DNA of 64,000 nucleotides from Candidatus Rokuibacteriota bacterium (GTDB lineage: Bacteria > Methylomirabilota > Methylomirabilia > Rokubacteriales > CSP1-6): the NCBI GenBank assembly GCA_030647435.1, contig JAUSJX010000029.1, positions 1 through 64,000 on the forward strand, read 5' to 3'. Position 1 is the stretch's first letter; each line of letters opens with the position of its first letter. Positions 25,837 to 35,456 of the stretch are shown piece after piece. The notes beneath the pieces are model-generated. The model ran no database searches, was not told the origin of the DNA, and was given only the letters and a program-made list of their open reading frames with translations. The position numbers were made by a program, and so were the translations under genes.

Positions 25837-27658
25837 TCAGCGCAGGTGATACGGGACGTTCGTGACGACGACGTTCTTGCGGAAGAGCAGCGCCCCCTTG
25901 ATCAGGAGCGCCGTCTGGTTGTGGAGCAGGTGCTGCCACCACTTGGCCGGCACGAATTCGGGGACGACGGTCGTGACCATGTGATTGTCGCCGATCGCCA
26001 GCAGGTGGTCGAGGTATTCCAGGAACGGATGGAGCAGTGACCGGTAGGGTGAGGACAGCACGACGAGGGACGCGCCCATGCCCCACTTGATCCATTTCTC
26101 CTCGAGGCGCCGCGTCTTGTCCGGGTCGAGCTCGACGTAGACGCCCTTGACCGACGGCGAGAGCATTCGCGCGTACTGGAGCGCGTGGAGCACGCCCTTG
26201 TGGAGGTCGCCCACCAGGACCAGCACGGTGTGCCCCATGGGCGGGTGGCCTTCGAAGCCGTCCAACGACAGCTGCGCCGCGACCTGACCGTAGTGCCGAT
26301 TGATGCTCACGAAATGGGCGATCAGGAGCCCGCCCAGGATCATCACGATCCAGGCTCCGCCCACGAACTTCGTGACGCCGACGATCAGCATCACGAGCCC
26401 CGTGGTGGCCGCCCCGAGCCCGCTGACCGCGACGCACCACCGCCATCCTGCCGGGCGCCGGCTGATCCAGCGCCGCACCATGCTGGACTGGGACAAGGTG
26501 AACGAGGTGAAGACCCCTACGGCATACAACGGGATCAGCGCGTGGGTACTCCCGTCGAACACCGCGATGAGTGTCGCGGAGGCCACGCCGAGCATGATGA
26601 CTCCGTTTGAGAACACCAGCCGGTCGCCCCGGCTCGCGAACTGCCTGCGCAGGTAGCCATCGCGGGCCATGAAAAACGCCAGCCGCGGAAAGTCCGCGAA
26701 GGCGGTGTTGGCGGCCAACGCCAGGATGATCACCGAGATGGCCTGAACGAAGTAGTAGAGGAGCCCGCTCCCGAAGATCCGCCGTGTCAGCTGCGACACG
26801 ACGGTCTCCTCATCGTGCGGGACGATGCCGTGGATCGAGGCCAGCAGCGTGATGCCCACGAACAGCGCGATCATGATCAGGCCCAGCGCGACCAGCACGG
26901 TCTGCGCGTTTTTCACCTCCGGCGGCTTGAACGCCGTCACCCCGTCCGAGACCGCCTCGATCCCGGTCAGGGCTACGGCGCCGGAGGCGAACGCCCGCAG
27001 GATCAAAAAGACACCCAGCGTCTCTGTGGCTTCGCGGACGGGCGGCGGCGGCGGCAACACGGGGAGCCCCCAGACCACGTAGGCGCCGAAGCCGTAGAGC
27101 ATCAGGAGCGCGTAGGCGCCGATAAAGAGATAGCTCCAGACCGCGAAGAAGCGGGCGGACTCGCGGATGCCCCGGAGGTTGGCGAGGCCGATCAACCCGA
27201 CCAGGCTGACCCCCCAACAGGACGCGGTACGGGAAGAGCGCGGGCAACGCCGACGTCAGCGCAGCGACGCCGGCCGACACGCTCACCGCGACCGTCAGGG
27301 TGTAGTCGATGAGCAGGGCGGCGCCCGCCGTGAGACCCGGATAGACGCCCAGGTTGTCCTTGGTGACGAGGTAGTCGCTGGCGCCCTGCGGGTACGACGC
27401 GATCGTCTGCCGGTACGAGCTGATGACGACGGCGATGACGACGCCGATGGCCACGCCGATGGGCACGGCGTACGTGAGGGCCGCGACCCCGGCCAGCACG
27501 AGCACCCGCAGGATCTCCTCCGTCGCGTAGGCCACGGAGGAGAGGTTGTCCGAAGCGAACACTGCGAGCCCCGTGGCCTTCCCGAGGCGCTCGTGGCGTG
27601 CCTGCGCCGTGGCCAAGGGGCTCCCGACCAGGAGCTTCTTGAGGGAGTTGAGGTTCAC
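25837..27658 (-). pseudogene. KimA-type potassium permease, copy 1, frameshifted at a C6 run
   Basis: GTG 27658 begins MNLNSLKKLLVGSPLATAQ, the same as copy 2, and the frame breaks at the run 27210-27215. Dropping one base restores LLGVSLVGLIGLANLRG. The remaining 450 residues cover the later membrane helices and the cytosolic C-terminal domain (VLVLVGDLHKGVLHALQYAR). Same family as B. subtilis KimA, a proton-coupled K+ importer. Intact otherwise, so an indel error is likely. Confidence 0.8.
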
Positions 27659-27694
27659 CGGACGTTCCCGAAAGCCATACCCCAGCCGGGTCGG

Positions 27695-29518
27695 TCAGGC
27701 CTTGAGGTGGAAGGGAACGTCCACCACCGCGATGCCCGGCCGGAAGAGCAGCGCGCCCTTGACCAGAAGCGCCGTCTGGTTGTGGAGCGCGTGCTGCCAC
27801 CAGTGGAGCGGCACGAACTCGGGGATGACGATGGTGATGACCCCGTGCGGCGCCTGGCTCTGTATGCGGTCCATGTACTCGAAGAGCGGCCCCAGCACCG
27901 ACCGGTAGGGTGACGACAACACCACCAGCGGCACCCCGCAGCCCCCTTTGGCCCAACGCTCCTCGAGCCGAAGCGTGCGGGCCGGGTCAAGCTCGACGTA
28001 GACCGCCCTGGGGTTCGAGGACAGCGACTGTGCGAAGCGGAGCGCCCGCACCACGCCCATGTGGAGATCGCCCACCAGCACGAGCACCGTGTTGGTCATC
28101 GGCGGCTCGTCGGACAGGTGTTCGAGCGAGAGCTGTCCGGCGACGTCTACATAGTGGCGGCGGATGGACACGAACATCATGACGAGGAGCGGGATCAGCA
28201 GCACGACCACCCAGGCGCCGTGGGTGAACTTGGTGGCGGTGATGACCATCACCACGAGCCCCGTCGTGGCGGCGCCCACCGCGTTGACCCACCAGCGCCA
28301 CCGCCATCCCGGCTCGCGCCGGACGAGCCACCGTCGGACCATGCTCGCCTGCGAGAGCGTGAAGGAGAGGAACACGCCCACCGCGTACAGCGGGATCAGC
28401 GCGTGCGTGCTCCCGCCAAAGAGCACGAGCAGGAGCGCCGCCGTGCCGCCCAGGATGAGGATGCCGTTGGAGAACACGAGCCGGTCGCCCCGCGTGCCGA
28501 ACTGGCGCGGCAGGAAACCATCCCGGGCGAGGAAGAAGGACAGCCGCGGAAAGTCGGCGAAGGCGGTGTTGGCCGCCAGCACCAGGATGAGCATGGTCGA
28601 GCCCTGCAGCGCGTAGTAGAAGAGGCCCTCGCCGAAGATCTGGCGCGCCAGCTGGGAGACGATGGTCTCCTCCGGGAGCGGCGTCAAGCCGTAGTGCCGC
28701 GTGAGGAACGTGATGCCCATGAAGAGCGAAATCAGGATGATGCCGAGCCACGCCAGCACGACGCGCGCGTTCTTCGCCTCGGGCGGCTTGAAGGCCGGCA
28801 CCCCGTCCGAGACCGCCTCGACCCCGGTGAGCGCCGCGCAGCCCGAAGCGAAGGCGCGGAGGACCAGGAAGAGCGTCAGCTCCTGCGCTCCCGGGATGAC
28901 CGGGCGCACCGCCTGAGCCGGCGCGTCCAAGCCGAAGGTCCAGCGGACGAGCCCGTAGACGATCAGGACGCAGAATCCGGCGATGAACAGGTAGGTCGGG
29001 AGCGCGAAGAGCTTGCCGGACTCGCGGATGCCCCTGAGGTTGGCGAGCGTGACGAGTGCGACGAACGCCACGCCGATGACGATGCGGTACGGGTAGAGCC
29101 ACGGCACGGCGGACGTCAGCGCCGCGACCCCCGCCGCCACGCTGACGGCCACGGTCAGCACGTAGTCGATCAGGAGCGCCCCGCCCGAGATGAGCCCCGG
29201 AAGCGTGCCGAGGTTGTCCTTGGTGACGATGTAGGAGCCGCCGCCCTGCGGGTAGGCGAGGATGGTCTGCCGGTACGAGCTGACGACCACCGCGATCAAG
29301 ACGGCGATGGCGACGCCGATGGGGATCGAGTAGTGGAGGGCGACCGTGCCGGCCAGGACGAGGATGAGCAGGATCTCCTCGGTCGCGTACGCGACGGAAG
29401 AGAGCGCATCCGAGGAGAAGACTGCGAGCGCAGAGGTCTTGGAGAGCCGCTCGTGGCGGGCCTGCGCCGTGGCGAGGGGACTCCCGACCAGAAGTTTCTT
29501 GAGGGAGTTGAGGTTCAC
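27695..29518 (-). CDS. KimA-type potassium permease, copy 2
   Basis: A 607-residue APC-superfamily permease resembling KimA/YdaO: SSDALSSVAYATEEIL, SYRQTILAYPQGGGSYIVTKDNLG and LIDYVLTVAVSVAAG are typical. About 12 membrane helices, then a soluble C-terminal domain (from about 440). In Firmicutes such proteins import K+ and respond to c-di-AMP; no such riboswitch is visible here. Start GTG 29518 mirrors copy 1. The two copies are close paralogues in tandem, 36 bases apart. Confidence 0.85.
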   Translation of the reverse strand: MNLNSLKKLLVGSPLATAQARHERLSKTSALAVFSSDALSSVAYATEEILLILVLAGTVALHYSIPIGVAIAVLIAVVVSSYRQTILAYPQGGGSYIVTKDNLGTLPGLISGGALLIDYVLTVAVSVAAGVAALTSAVPWLYPYRIVIGVAFVALVTLANLRGIRESGKLFALPTYLFIAGFCVLIVYGLVRWTFGLDAPAQAVRPVIPGAQELTLFLVLRAFASGCAALTGVEAVSDGVPAFKPPEAKNARVVLAWLGIILISLFMGITFLTRHYGLTPLPEETIVSQLARQIFGEGLFYYALQGSTMLILVLAANTAFADFPRLSFFLARDGFLPRQFGTRGDRLVFSNGILILGGTAALLLVLFGGSTHALIPLYAVGVFLSFTLSQASMVRRWLVRREPGWRWRWWVNAVGAATTGLVVMVITATKFTHGAWVVVLLIPLLVMMFVSIRRHYVDVAGQLSLEHLSDEPPMTNTVLVLVGDLHMGVVRALRFAQSLSSNPRAVYVELDPARTLRLEERWAKGGCGVPLVVLSSPYRSVLGPLFEYMDRIQSQAPHGVITIVIPEFVPLHWWQHALHNQTALLVKGALLFRPGIAVVDVPFHLKA

Positions 29519-29539
29519 CGGAAGGTTCCCGAAGGCTTT

Positions 29540-29568
29540 ACCCTAGCCGCGCCCCGCGTCAAGGTCAA
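29540..29568 (-). promoter_or_regulatory. Promoter of the kimA tandem
   Basis: Minus strand TTGACC (29568-29563), 17-base spacer, TAGGGT (29545-29540), ending about 20 bases from the GTG start. Confidence 0.6.
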
Positions 29569-29685
29569 GCGTCGCGGCCGAAGGGCGCCGGGGCACCGCC
29601 ATCCTTGTGTGGACGGCACCGGGTTGCTAGGCTCCAGCTGATCGGTGCCACGGACGCGCGAGCACGCCAAACCAAGGAGACACCC

Positions 29686-30168
29686 ATGGACATCCTGGTT
29701 CCGGACATCGCCATCACCGAGAAGGTTGTGCGGTCGGTGGGCGTGTACCTCTTCCTGCTGGTCGCCTTCCGTGTGGCGGGCAAGCGCCAGCTGGGGCAGC
29801 TCACGGCCTTCGACCTGGTCGTGCTGCTGGTCATCAGCAACGTGCTCCAGAACGCGGCCATCGGCAGCGACAGCTCCTTGGGCGGCGGGCTTGTCGGCGC
29901 CTCCGTCATCATCGCGCTCAACTGGGTGGTGGCGTGGCTCACCTTCCGCCACAAGCGCCTCGAGAGAATCGTCGAGAATGTCCCGACCGTCCTCGTCAAG
30001 CACGGCCAAGTCCTCCACGCGAATCTCGACCGCGAGCACATGAGCATGCCCGAGCTGCGCGCCGCCCTCCGCAAGGAAGGCATCACGACGATGAGCGAGG
30101 TCCGCTACGCCATCCTCGAAGAGGATGGGCACGTGAGCGTCATCCCCCGGAGGCCCGTGCCCGCGTGA
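29686..30168 (+). CDS. DUF421 (YetF-type) membrane protein
   Basis: A 160-residue protein with two or three membrane helices followed by a cytosolic DUF421 domain (RIVENVPTVLVKHGQVLHANL, ELRAALRKEGI). KRQLGQLTAFDLVVLLVISN is the hallmark stretch. Function is not established. ATG 29686 follows AAGGAG. It overlaps the DedA gene by four bases. Confidence 0.85.
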   Translation: MDILVPDIAITEKVVRSVGVYLFLLVAFRVAGKRQLGQLTAFDLVVLLVISNVLQNAAIGSDSSLGGGLVGASVIIALNWVVAWLTFRHKRLERIVENVPTVLVKHGQVLHANLDREHMSMPELRAALRKEGITTMSEVRYAILEEDGHVSVIPRRPVPA

Positions 30169-30818
30169 CCGAGTTCGCCGGCTGGTTCGCCACACAGGCG
30201 GGCGTCCTGGACCCGGGTACGGCCGTCGCTCATTGGGGCTATGTCGCCGTCTTCGTGCTCGTGATCCTGGGCAATGCAGGGGTGCCGGTCCCCGAGGAGA
30301 TCGTACTGGTGGTGGCGGGTTTCCTCGTGTGGCGCGGCCAGCTGCGCCTGGATCTCGTGCTGGCGGTCGGCTTCGTGAGCGCGGTGGTCGGCGACAACGT
30401 AGGCTACTGGATCGGCCGCCGCTTCGGCCGTGGCGCACTCGAGCGCCACGCCCACTGGATCCTCGGCCACCCCGAGCGGCTCGGGGCGATGCAGGCGTTC
30501 GTCGGGCGGCGGGGCGCGATGGCAATCTTCGTCGCGCGCTTCGTTCCTGGGCTGCGCTTCATGGCCGGCCCCTTGGCGGGCGCGCTCGGGCTCGGCGTGT
30601 GGCCCTTCCTCGCCGCCAACGTCCTCGGGGCAGCCGTCTACGTCCCGATCATGGTCGGCGGCGGCTGGGCGCTCGGCTACGGGTTCGGCGACTACGTGGA
30701 GCCGCTGCGCCACATCGTGGGCAACGTAGAGCACGTGGCGCTCGGGCTCGTGGTCGCGGCGGCTGCCGCGGTCCTGGGGTGGCGCGTCATCCAGGCCGCG
30801 CGCGGCCGCCGTCCGTGA
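30165..30818 (+). CDS. DedA-family membrane protein
   Basis: A 217-residue DedA/SNARE-associated (VTT domain) protein: GNAGVPVPEEIVLVVAGF, VGDNVGYWIGRRFGR, ARFVPGLRFMAGPLAGALG. Some DedA proteins flip lipid carriers such as undecaprenyl phosphate. GTG 30165 overlaps the DUF421 TGA (GTGA). Confidence 0.9.
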   Translation: MTEFAGWFATQAGVLDPGTAVAHWGYVAVFVLVILGNAGVPVPEEIVLVVAGFLVWRGQLRLDLVLAVGFVSAVVGDNVGYWIGRRFGRGALERHAHWILGHPERLGAMQAFVGRRGAMAIFVARFVPGLRFMAGPLAGALGLGVWPFLAANVLGAAVYVPIMVGGGWALGYGFGDYVEPLRHIVGNVEHVALGLVVAAAAAVLGWRVIQAARGRRP

Positions 30819-30830
30819 GTGAAGCCCGGC

Positions 30831-31802
30831 CTAGTGGGCCTTGGCCTCGCTGAAACCGTCCGAATCCTTGAGCCGCTCGTCCGTGCCGGGAATGTAGCGC
30901 CGCTCCAGCTCCTGAAAATGGGCGACCCTGGCCATGACGTGGTGGCTCTCGGTCGGGTGGCCGACCTTCGTCCGCTCGATCGCCCACTGGGCCTGCTCCT
31001 CGTTCTTCGTGAGCTCGTGCATGGCGTTCCACACCGAGTACATGGCGGCATGGGCGCCGTACAGCGTGATGAAGATGAACTTGTAGCCGAGCTCGCCCAG
31101 CTCGCGGAACGTGAGCGGGCTGGGGTCCTTGTGCCAGCGGAACGACGAGGAGTAGTTGAAGGCCAGCGGCAGCTTGGGGTGCGTCTGCTTCATCGCCCGG
31201 GCGAACTCGATGGCCGGCCCGCGGTCGGAGTTCGAGAGCTCGGACCAGACGAGGTCTACGCCGGCATCAGCGTAGGCGCGGCCCCGCCAGACGGCCTCCT
31301 CCATGCTGCCGCCGACCGCTCCGTACGCATCGGTGCGCGCGATGATCACGAACTCCCGGTCCAGCCGGTCGCGCTCGGCGAGCGCCGCCTTGTACTTGCC
31401 GATGGCTTCCTCGCGGGACACGACGGTCTTTCCGGCGATGTGACCGCACCGCTTGGGAAAGCGCTGGTCCTCGAGATGGATGCCCGCCACGCCGGTCTTC
31501 ACGAACTCCTGGACGGTCCGCATGGTCGACAGCGCGTTGCCGTAGCCGTCGTCGGCGTCCGCGATGATCGGCACCTCGACGGCGCTCGCCACCATGGACG
31601 CCGTCTTCGCCACTTCCGTCATCGTCAGGAGCCCCATGTCCGGCCAGCCGTTCATCATGGCGACGGAGTAGCCGCTCAGGTAGATGGACTTCATCCCCGC
31701 GCTCTCCGCGATCTGCGCATCGAGCGGCGAGTAGATCCCGCCGGTGAAGAGGTACGGCTCGTCGCGGAGCAGCTGCCGGAACGCCTTGCCCTTGCTTTCC
31801 AT
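30831..31802 (-). CDS. Isocitrate lyase/PEP mutase family enzyme
   Basis: A 323-residue TIM barrel of the ICL/PEPM superfamily. ADADDGYGNA binds Mg2+, GIHLEDQRFPKRCGH carries the Cys of the lyase active site (KRCGH), and ARTDAYGAVGGSMEEA follows. The active-site Cys points to a C-C lyase such as 2-methylisocitrate lyase rather than a phosphonate mutase, but substrate is uncertain. ATG 31802 has AGAGGAG ahead. It follows the zinc-ribbon gene and lies downstream of the sigma-54 activator. Confidence 0.85.
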   Translation of the reverse strand: MESKGKAFRQLLRDEPYLFTGGIYSPLDAQIAESAGMKSIYLSGYSVAMMNGWPDMGLLTMTEVAKTASMVASAVEVPIIADADDGYGNALSTMRTVQEFVKTGVAGIHLEDQRFPKRCGHIAGKTVVSREEAIGKYKAALAERDRLDREFVIIARTDAYGAVGGSMEEAVWRGRAYADAGVDLVWSELSNSDRGPAIEFARAMKQTHPKLPLAFNYSSSFRWHKDPSPLTFRELGELGYKFIFITLYGAHAAMYSVWNAMHELTKNEEQAQWAIERTKVGHPTESHHVMARVAHFQELERRYIPGTDERLKDSDGFSEAKAH

Positions 31803-31816
31803 GGTGATACTCTCCT

Positions 31817-32002
31817 CTAGGGTCGCGCGGGGAGCGTCGCCGCCCATGGCAGCTCCAGCAAGCTCTCCGCGCAGCTCCCGCAGTAGTGGGTGGACTCCAG
31901 CTGGTACGAGCAGCCGGGACAGCATGCGGCCCCGCACTCGATGCAGCCCAGCCGCTCAAACGCGAACTGGACTTCGCTCCCGCAGCGGCAATGCTCGGCC
32001 AT
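31817..32002 (-). CDS. Small zinc-ribbon protein
   Basis: A 61-residue Cys-rich protein: CRCG, CIECGAACCPGC, HYCGSC. At least eight Cys could hold two zinc ions. No known function. ATG 32002 follows GAGGAGG at 5 bases; 14 bases separate it from the lyase gene, so they form one unit likely controlled by the upstream sigma-54 activator. Confidence 0.75.
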   Translation of the reverse strand: MAEHCRCGSEVQFAFERLGCIECGAACCPGCSYQLESTHYCGSCAESLLELPWAATLPARP

Positions 32003-32038
32003 GTAAACCTCCTCGTCGTTCAGGCTGCCAGCACGCGT

Positions 32039-32054
32039 TGCAAGAAGTGTTCTC
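32039..32054 (-). promoter_or_regulatory. Weak sigma-54-like promoter candidate
   Basis: Minus strand GAGAAC-N5-TTGCA has the -12 TTGC and the right spacing but AG instead of GG at -24. It lies about 75 bases downstream of the nearest enhancer-like palindrome. Confidence 0.25.
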
Positions 32055-32115
32055 TGTCCGTAAGTGGTTGATTTCAATTGAGAGGGTGGCCAGAGACTGC
32101 GGCGAGCATGGATCG

Positions 32116-32252
32116 ATAGTGAGACATTCTAGTCCCACTATTGAGCAAAATGGATTCTTGGTCTGGCTAAACTGTGGGAAAAACAAGCGTTTACTGCCTA
32201 ATAGGATATGAGACTATTATAGCTCACTACTGAGTCTTGTACGTCTCACTTC
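32116..32252. promoter_or_regulatory. Three enhancer-like palindromes
   Basis: Sites at 32116-32141, 32205-32230 and 32227-32252 share a 10-6-10 layout with consensus ATAGTGAGAC-N6-GTCTCACTAT. The first has nine of ten arm bases paired; the second and third are weaker and centred 22 bp apart, two helical turns. They sit upstream of the zinc-ribbon/lyase unit and right after the Fis-type activator gene. The whole intergenic stretch 32003-32226 is AT-rich against its surroundings. Confidence 0.65.
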
Positions 32253-33591
32253 TGAAGGGCCGCATGTCGATGGCGTATTTCACTATGAGCCGGTGGAAGT
32301 TGCGGCGCGTGATGCCGGCCCGCTTGGCTGCCGCCGAAACATTGCCCCTGGCTTCACCGAGGAAGCGCTCAATGGCCTCTCGCTCGACGCGGGCAACCGC
32401 GCGCTCCTTCGCCTCGAGAAAGCTCTCGCCGGCCCGCATGGGGACCGGGGCGTTCTCCTGGAGATGGAGCGGCAGCAGCGCGACCTCGATCTGGCGGCTG
32501 GTCGCCAGGACCACGGCGCGCTCGATGATGTTCTCCAGCTCGCGCAGGTTCCCCGGCCACGGGTAGCGCTTGAGGAGATCGAGCGCCTCCGGAGCGAAGC
32601 GGTCCACCTTCTTGTTGACCTTTGCCTCGGCCTTCCGCAGGAAGTGGTGGGCCAGAACGGGGATGTCCTCGGTCCGCTCCCGCAGCGGCGGCAGCGTGAT
32701 CGTGAAGGCGTTGAACCGGTAGAACAGGTCCTCGCGGAACTCGCCCGTCGCGATCGCCTTCTCGAGCAGCCGGTTGGTCGCGGCGATGACGCGGACGCGC
32801 ACTTTGCGCGTGACGACGTCGCCCACGGGCTTGCTCTCCCCGGTCTGCAGCACGCGCAGGAGCCGGCTCTGCATCTCAGGCGGCATATCGCCGACCTCGT
32901 CGAGGAAGATGGTGCCGCCATCGGCCTTCTCGAACAGCCCCGGCTTGTCGGCGACGGCTCCCGTGAAGGCGCCCCGCTTGTGGCCGAAGAGCTCTGACTC
33001 GAGCAGCGTCGGCGCCAGGGCCGTGCAGTTCACGGTAATGAGCGGCTTGTCGCGCAGGTTCGAGTAGCGGTGGATGGCGCGGGCGACCAGCTCCTTGCCC
33101 GTGCCCGACTCGCCCAGGATGAGCACGGTCGTGGGCGTGGCCGCGACGCGGACGATCAACTGCGCCACGTCCTTCATCTTCGGGTTCTGGCCGATGATAA
33201 AGTCGCCCTCCGCCTGCGCCTGCAGCTCCCTCAACATGAGCGAATACCGGTCTTCCAGCTCCTCCGACCGTTTGCGCTCCGCCAGGAGGTCCCACATGAA
33301 TCGCGCGCTGGCGCCGCCCATCACCTCCGTCGCCGCCGGCTTGAGCTCGAGGATGATCCGCTGGACTTCAGGGCTTCCCGTGACGTCGATGACGAGATCG
33401 AGGCGGGGGTCCGCGATGAGCGACCGTAGATCCGTCACGACGGGGATGTTGAGCCGCCGCGCGAGCTCGAGGCCCGGCGCCCAGGCGTTGACGTCGGCGA
33501 CGCCCAGGATGGTCACGGTCGGATCGCCCGCAAACATCTCCAGCAGGGCGCGCCCGCCCTTGCCGGCGCCGATGATGGCGACCGTGGTCAT
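32227..33591 (-). CDS. Sigma-54-dependent activator with N-terminal Rossmann domain
   Basis: A 454-residue regulator. Residues 1-110 form a dinucleotide-binding fold ([27 protein letters not shown]), then the AAA+ domain: Walker [15 protein letters not shown] for contacting sigma-54, [19 protein letters not shown]. The C terminus is a Fis-type helix-turn-helix ([18 protein letters not shown]). The Rossmann part in place of a usual receiver or PAS domain implies sensing of NAD(P) or a bound ligand (inference). Likely targets the zinc-ribbon/lyase unit downstream. Confidence 0.92.
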   Translation of the reverse strand: MTTVAIIGAGKGGRALLEMFAGDPTVTILGVADVNAWAPGLELARRLNIPVVTDLRSLIADPRLDLVIDVTGSPEVQRIILELKPAATEVMGGASARFMWDLLAERKRSEELEDRYSLMLRELQAQAEGDFIIGQNPKMKDVAQLIVRVAATPTTVLILGESGTGKELVARAIHRYSNLRDKPLITVNCTALAPTLLESELFGHKRGAFTGAVADKPGLFEKADGGTIFLDEVGDMPPEMQSRLLRVLQTGESKPVGDVVTRKVRVRVIAATNRLLEKAIATGEFREDLFYRFNAFTITLPPLRERTEDIPVLAHHFLRKAEAKVNKKVDRFAPEALDLLKRYPWPGNLRELENIIERAVVLATSRQIEVALLPLHLQENAPVPMRAGESFLEAKERAVARVEREAIERFLGEARGNVSAAAKRAGITRRNFHRLIVKYAIDMRPFRSETYKTQ

Positions 33592-33610
33592 GCGCGGGCG
33601 TGCGGGGCGT

Positions 33611-34972
33611 TCAGAACGGCTGCGGCACCCGTTCGGGCTCCGCCCGGTTCTCGAAGGACGCGTACTCGGGGATGAAGGTCAGCTTGATCACCCCGGTCGG
33701 CCCGTTCCGCTGCTTGCCGATGATGACGTCGGCCATGCGCTCGTCCTCTTCCTTCTGGAGCCCGTAGCGGTCGGGGCGGTACAGGAAGAGGATCAGGTCG
33801 GCGTCCTGCTCGAGCGCGCCCGATTCGCGCAGGTCGGAGAGCTGCGGCTCCTTGCTCTGGCGGCTCTCCACCGCCCGCGAGAGCTGCGACAGCGCCACGA
33901 CGGGCACGTCGATCTCCTTGGCCAGCGCCTTCAGCGAGCGCGAGATTTCCGAGATCTCCTGCTGGCGGTTCTCGGGGTTGCGCCCGCGCATCAGCTGCAG
34001 GTAGTCGATGACGATCATGTCGAGACCGTGCTCGGCCTTCATGCGTCGCGCCTTGGCGCGTGCCTCGAGCACCGAGAGCGCCGGCGAGTCGTCGATGAAG
34101 ATAGGCGCCTCCGCCAGCCGCCCGGCGGCATTGGTCAGGCTGGTCCAGTCCCGCGTGTCGAGGTAGCCGGTGCGAACCTTGTGCGAATCCACGCGCCCCT
34201 CGGCGCAGAGCAGCCGCTGCACCAGCTGCTCCTTGGACATCTCGAGGCTCAGCACGAGTACCCGCTTGTGGTTCCGGACGCCGGCATACTTGGCGATGTT
34301 CATCGCGAAGGCCGTCTTACCCATGGACGGCCGGCCCGCGATGATGATGAAATCGCTCGACTGGAAGCCGGAGGTCATCTCGTCCAGCTTGCCGAACCCC
34401 GTCGCCAGGCCGGTGATGTGCTCCTTCTGGTCGTAGAGCTTCTCGATCTGCTCGAATGTGCCCTTGAGGATGGACCGCACGGGGATCGCCGTGCCCTGCA
34501 TGCGTCGCTCGGAGATCTGGAAGATGAGCCGCTCCGCGTCGTCCAGCACCTTTTCGACGTCGTCCCGGCCTTCGTAGCTCTTGCCGATGATCTCGGTGGC
34601 GATGCGGATCAGGTCCCGCAGGACGGCCTTCTCGCGGACGATGCCGCCGTAGGAGAGGAGGTGAGCCGCCGTCGCCGCCTCCTCCACGAGCGCGCCCAGC
34701 GTCGCGGGCCCGCCGACCTCGTCGAGCTCGCTCCGGCGGCGCAGATCCTCGGAGACCGTCAGGAGGTCGACCGGCTCGTTCCGCTCGAAGAGCGCGAGCA
34801 TGGAGTCGAAGATTTTGCGGTGGCCCTCCTTGTAGAAGTCGGAGGGCTTGAGGAGCTCGACGGCTTTCGGCAGGCTCTCCCGGTCCAGCAGCATCCCGCC
34901 CAGCACCGCCCGCTCCGCCTCCAGGCTGTGCGGCGGGATTTTGGAGGTGAGCAGATCGGCGAGGGTTGCCAC
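33611..34972 (-). CDS. dnaB: Replicative DNA helicase DnaB
   Basis: A 453-residue hexameric helicase. N-terminal primase-interacting domain ([17 protein letters not shown]), then RecA-like motor with [14 protein letters not shown] (Walker A), [10 protein letters not shown] (Walker B) and [18 protein letters not shown]. Acts at the replication fork. Last in the rpsF-ssb-rpsR-rplI-dnaB unit. Confidence 0.97.
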   Translation of the reverse strand: MATLADLLTSKIPPHSLEAERAVLGGMLLDRESLPKAVELLKPSDFYKEGHRKIFDSMLALFERNEPVDLLTVSEDLRRRSELDEVGGPATLGALVEEAATAAHLLSYGGIVREKAVLRDLIRIATEIIGKSYEGRDDVEKVLDDAERLIFQISERRMQGTAIPVRSILKGTFEQIEKLYDQKEHITGLATGFGKLDEMTSGFQSSDFIIIAGRPSMGKTAFAMNIAKYAGVRNHKRVLVLSLEMSKEQLVQRLLCAEGRVDSHKVRTGYLDTRDWTSLTNAAGRLAEAPIFIDDSPALSVLEARAKARRMKAEHGLDMIVIDYLQLMRGRNPENRQQEISEISRSLKALAKEIDVPVVALSQLSRAVESRQSKEPQLSDLRESGALEQDADLILFLYRPDRYGLQKEEDERMADVIIGKQRNGPTGVIKLTFIPEYASFENRAEPERVPQPF

Positions 34973-34974
34973 GG

Positions 34975-35418
34975 CTACTCGCGGGTAACGGAGACCTTGA
35001 GCTGCCCGGTCACCTCGGCGTGGAGCCGAACGGGCACGGTGAAGTCACCCACACTCTTGATGGGCTCGTCCAGCGCGATTCGCCGCCGCTCGACCTCGAC
35101 CCCGTGCTGGGAGAGGAACGCGGCGAGATCCGCCTTGCCGATGGAGCCGAAGAGGCGCCCTTCGTCGGAGGCCTGGCGGGCCTGGGTGAAGTGCAGCGCC
35201 TCGATGGCCCGGGCCTGCTCCTGCGCCTGGGCCGTGAGCTTTGCCGCCGCCGCGTCCTGGCTCGCCTTGATCTGCTCGAGATTCTTCAGGTTGGCCGTCG
35301 TCGCGTGGAGCGCCAGCTTGTGCGGCAGGAGGTAGTTGCGCGCGTAGCCGTCGGAGACGTCCCGGACCTCGCCGCGGCGCCCGAGCGCGGGCACGTCGTC
35401 CATCAGGATGATCTTCAT
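34975..35418 (-). CDS. rplI: 50S ribosomal protein L9
   Basis: A 147-residue protein: MKIILMDDVPALGRRGEVRDVSDGYARNYLLP split over the N domain, a long central helix and a C domain. Binds 23S rRNA. Confidence 0.97.
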   Translation of the reverse strand: MKIILMDDVPALGRRGEVRDVSDGYARNYLLPHKLALHATTANLKNLEQIKASQDAAAAKLTAQAQEQARAIEALHFTQARQASDEGRLFGSIGKADLAAFLSQHGVEVERRRIALDEPIKSVGDFTVPVRLHAEVTGQLKVSVTRE

Positions 35419-35456
35419 CGCCGATTCCCCGTTCCTGAGCTGTTCAAAAATCTGGG

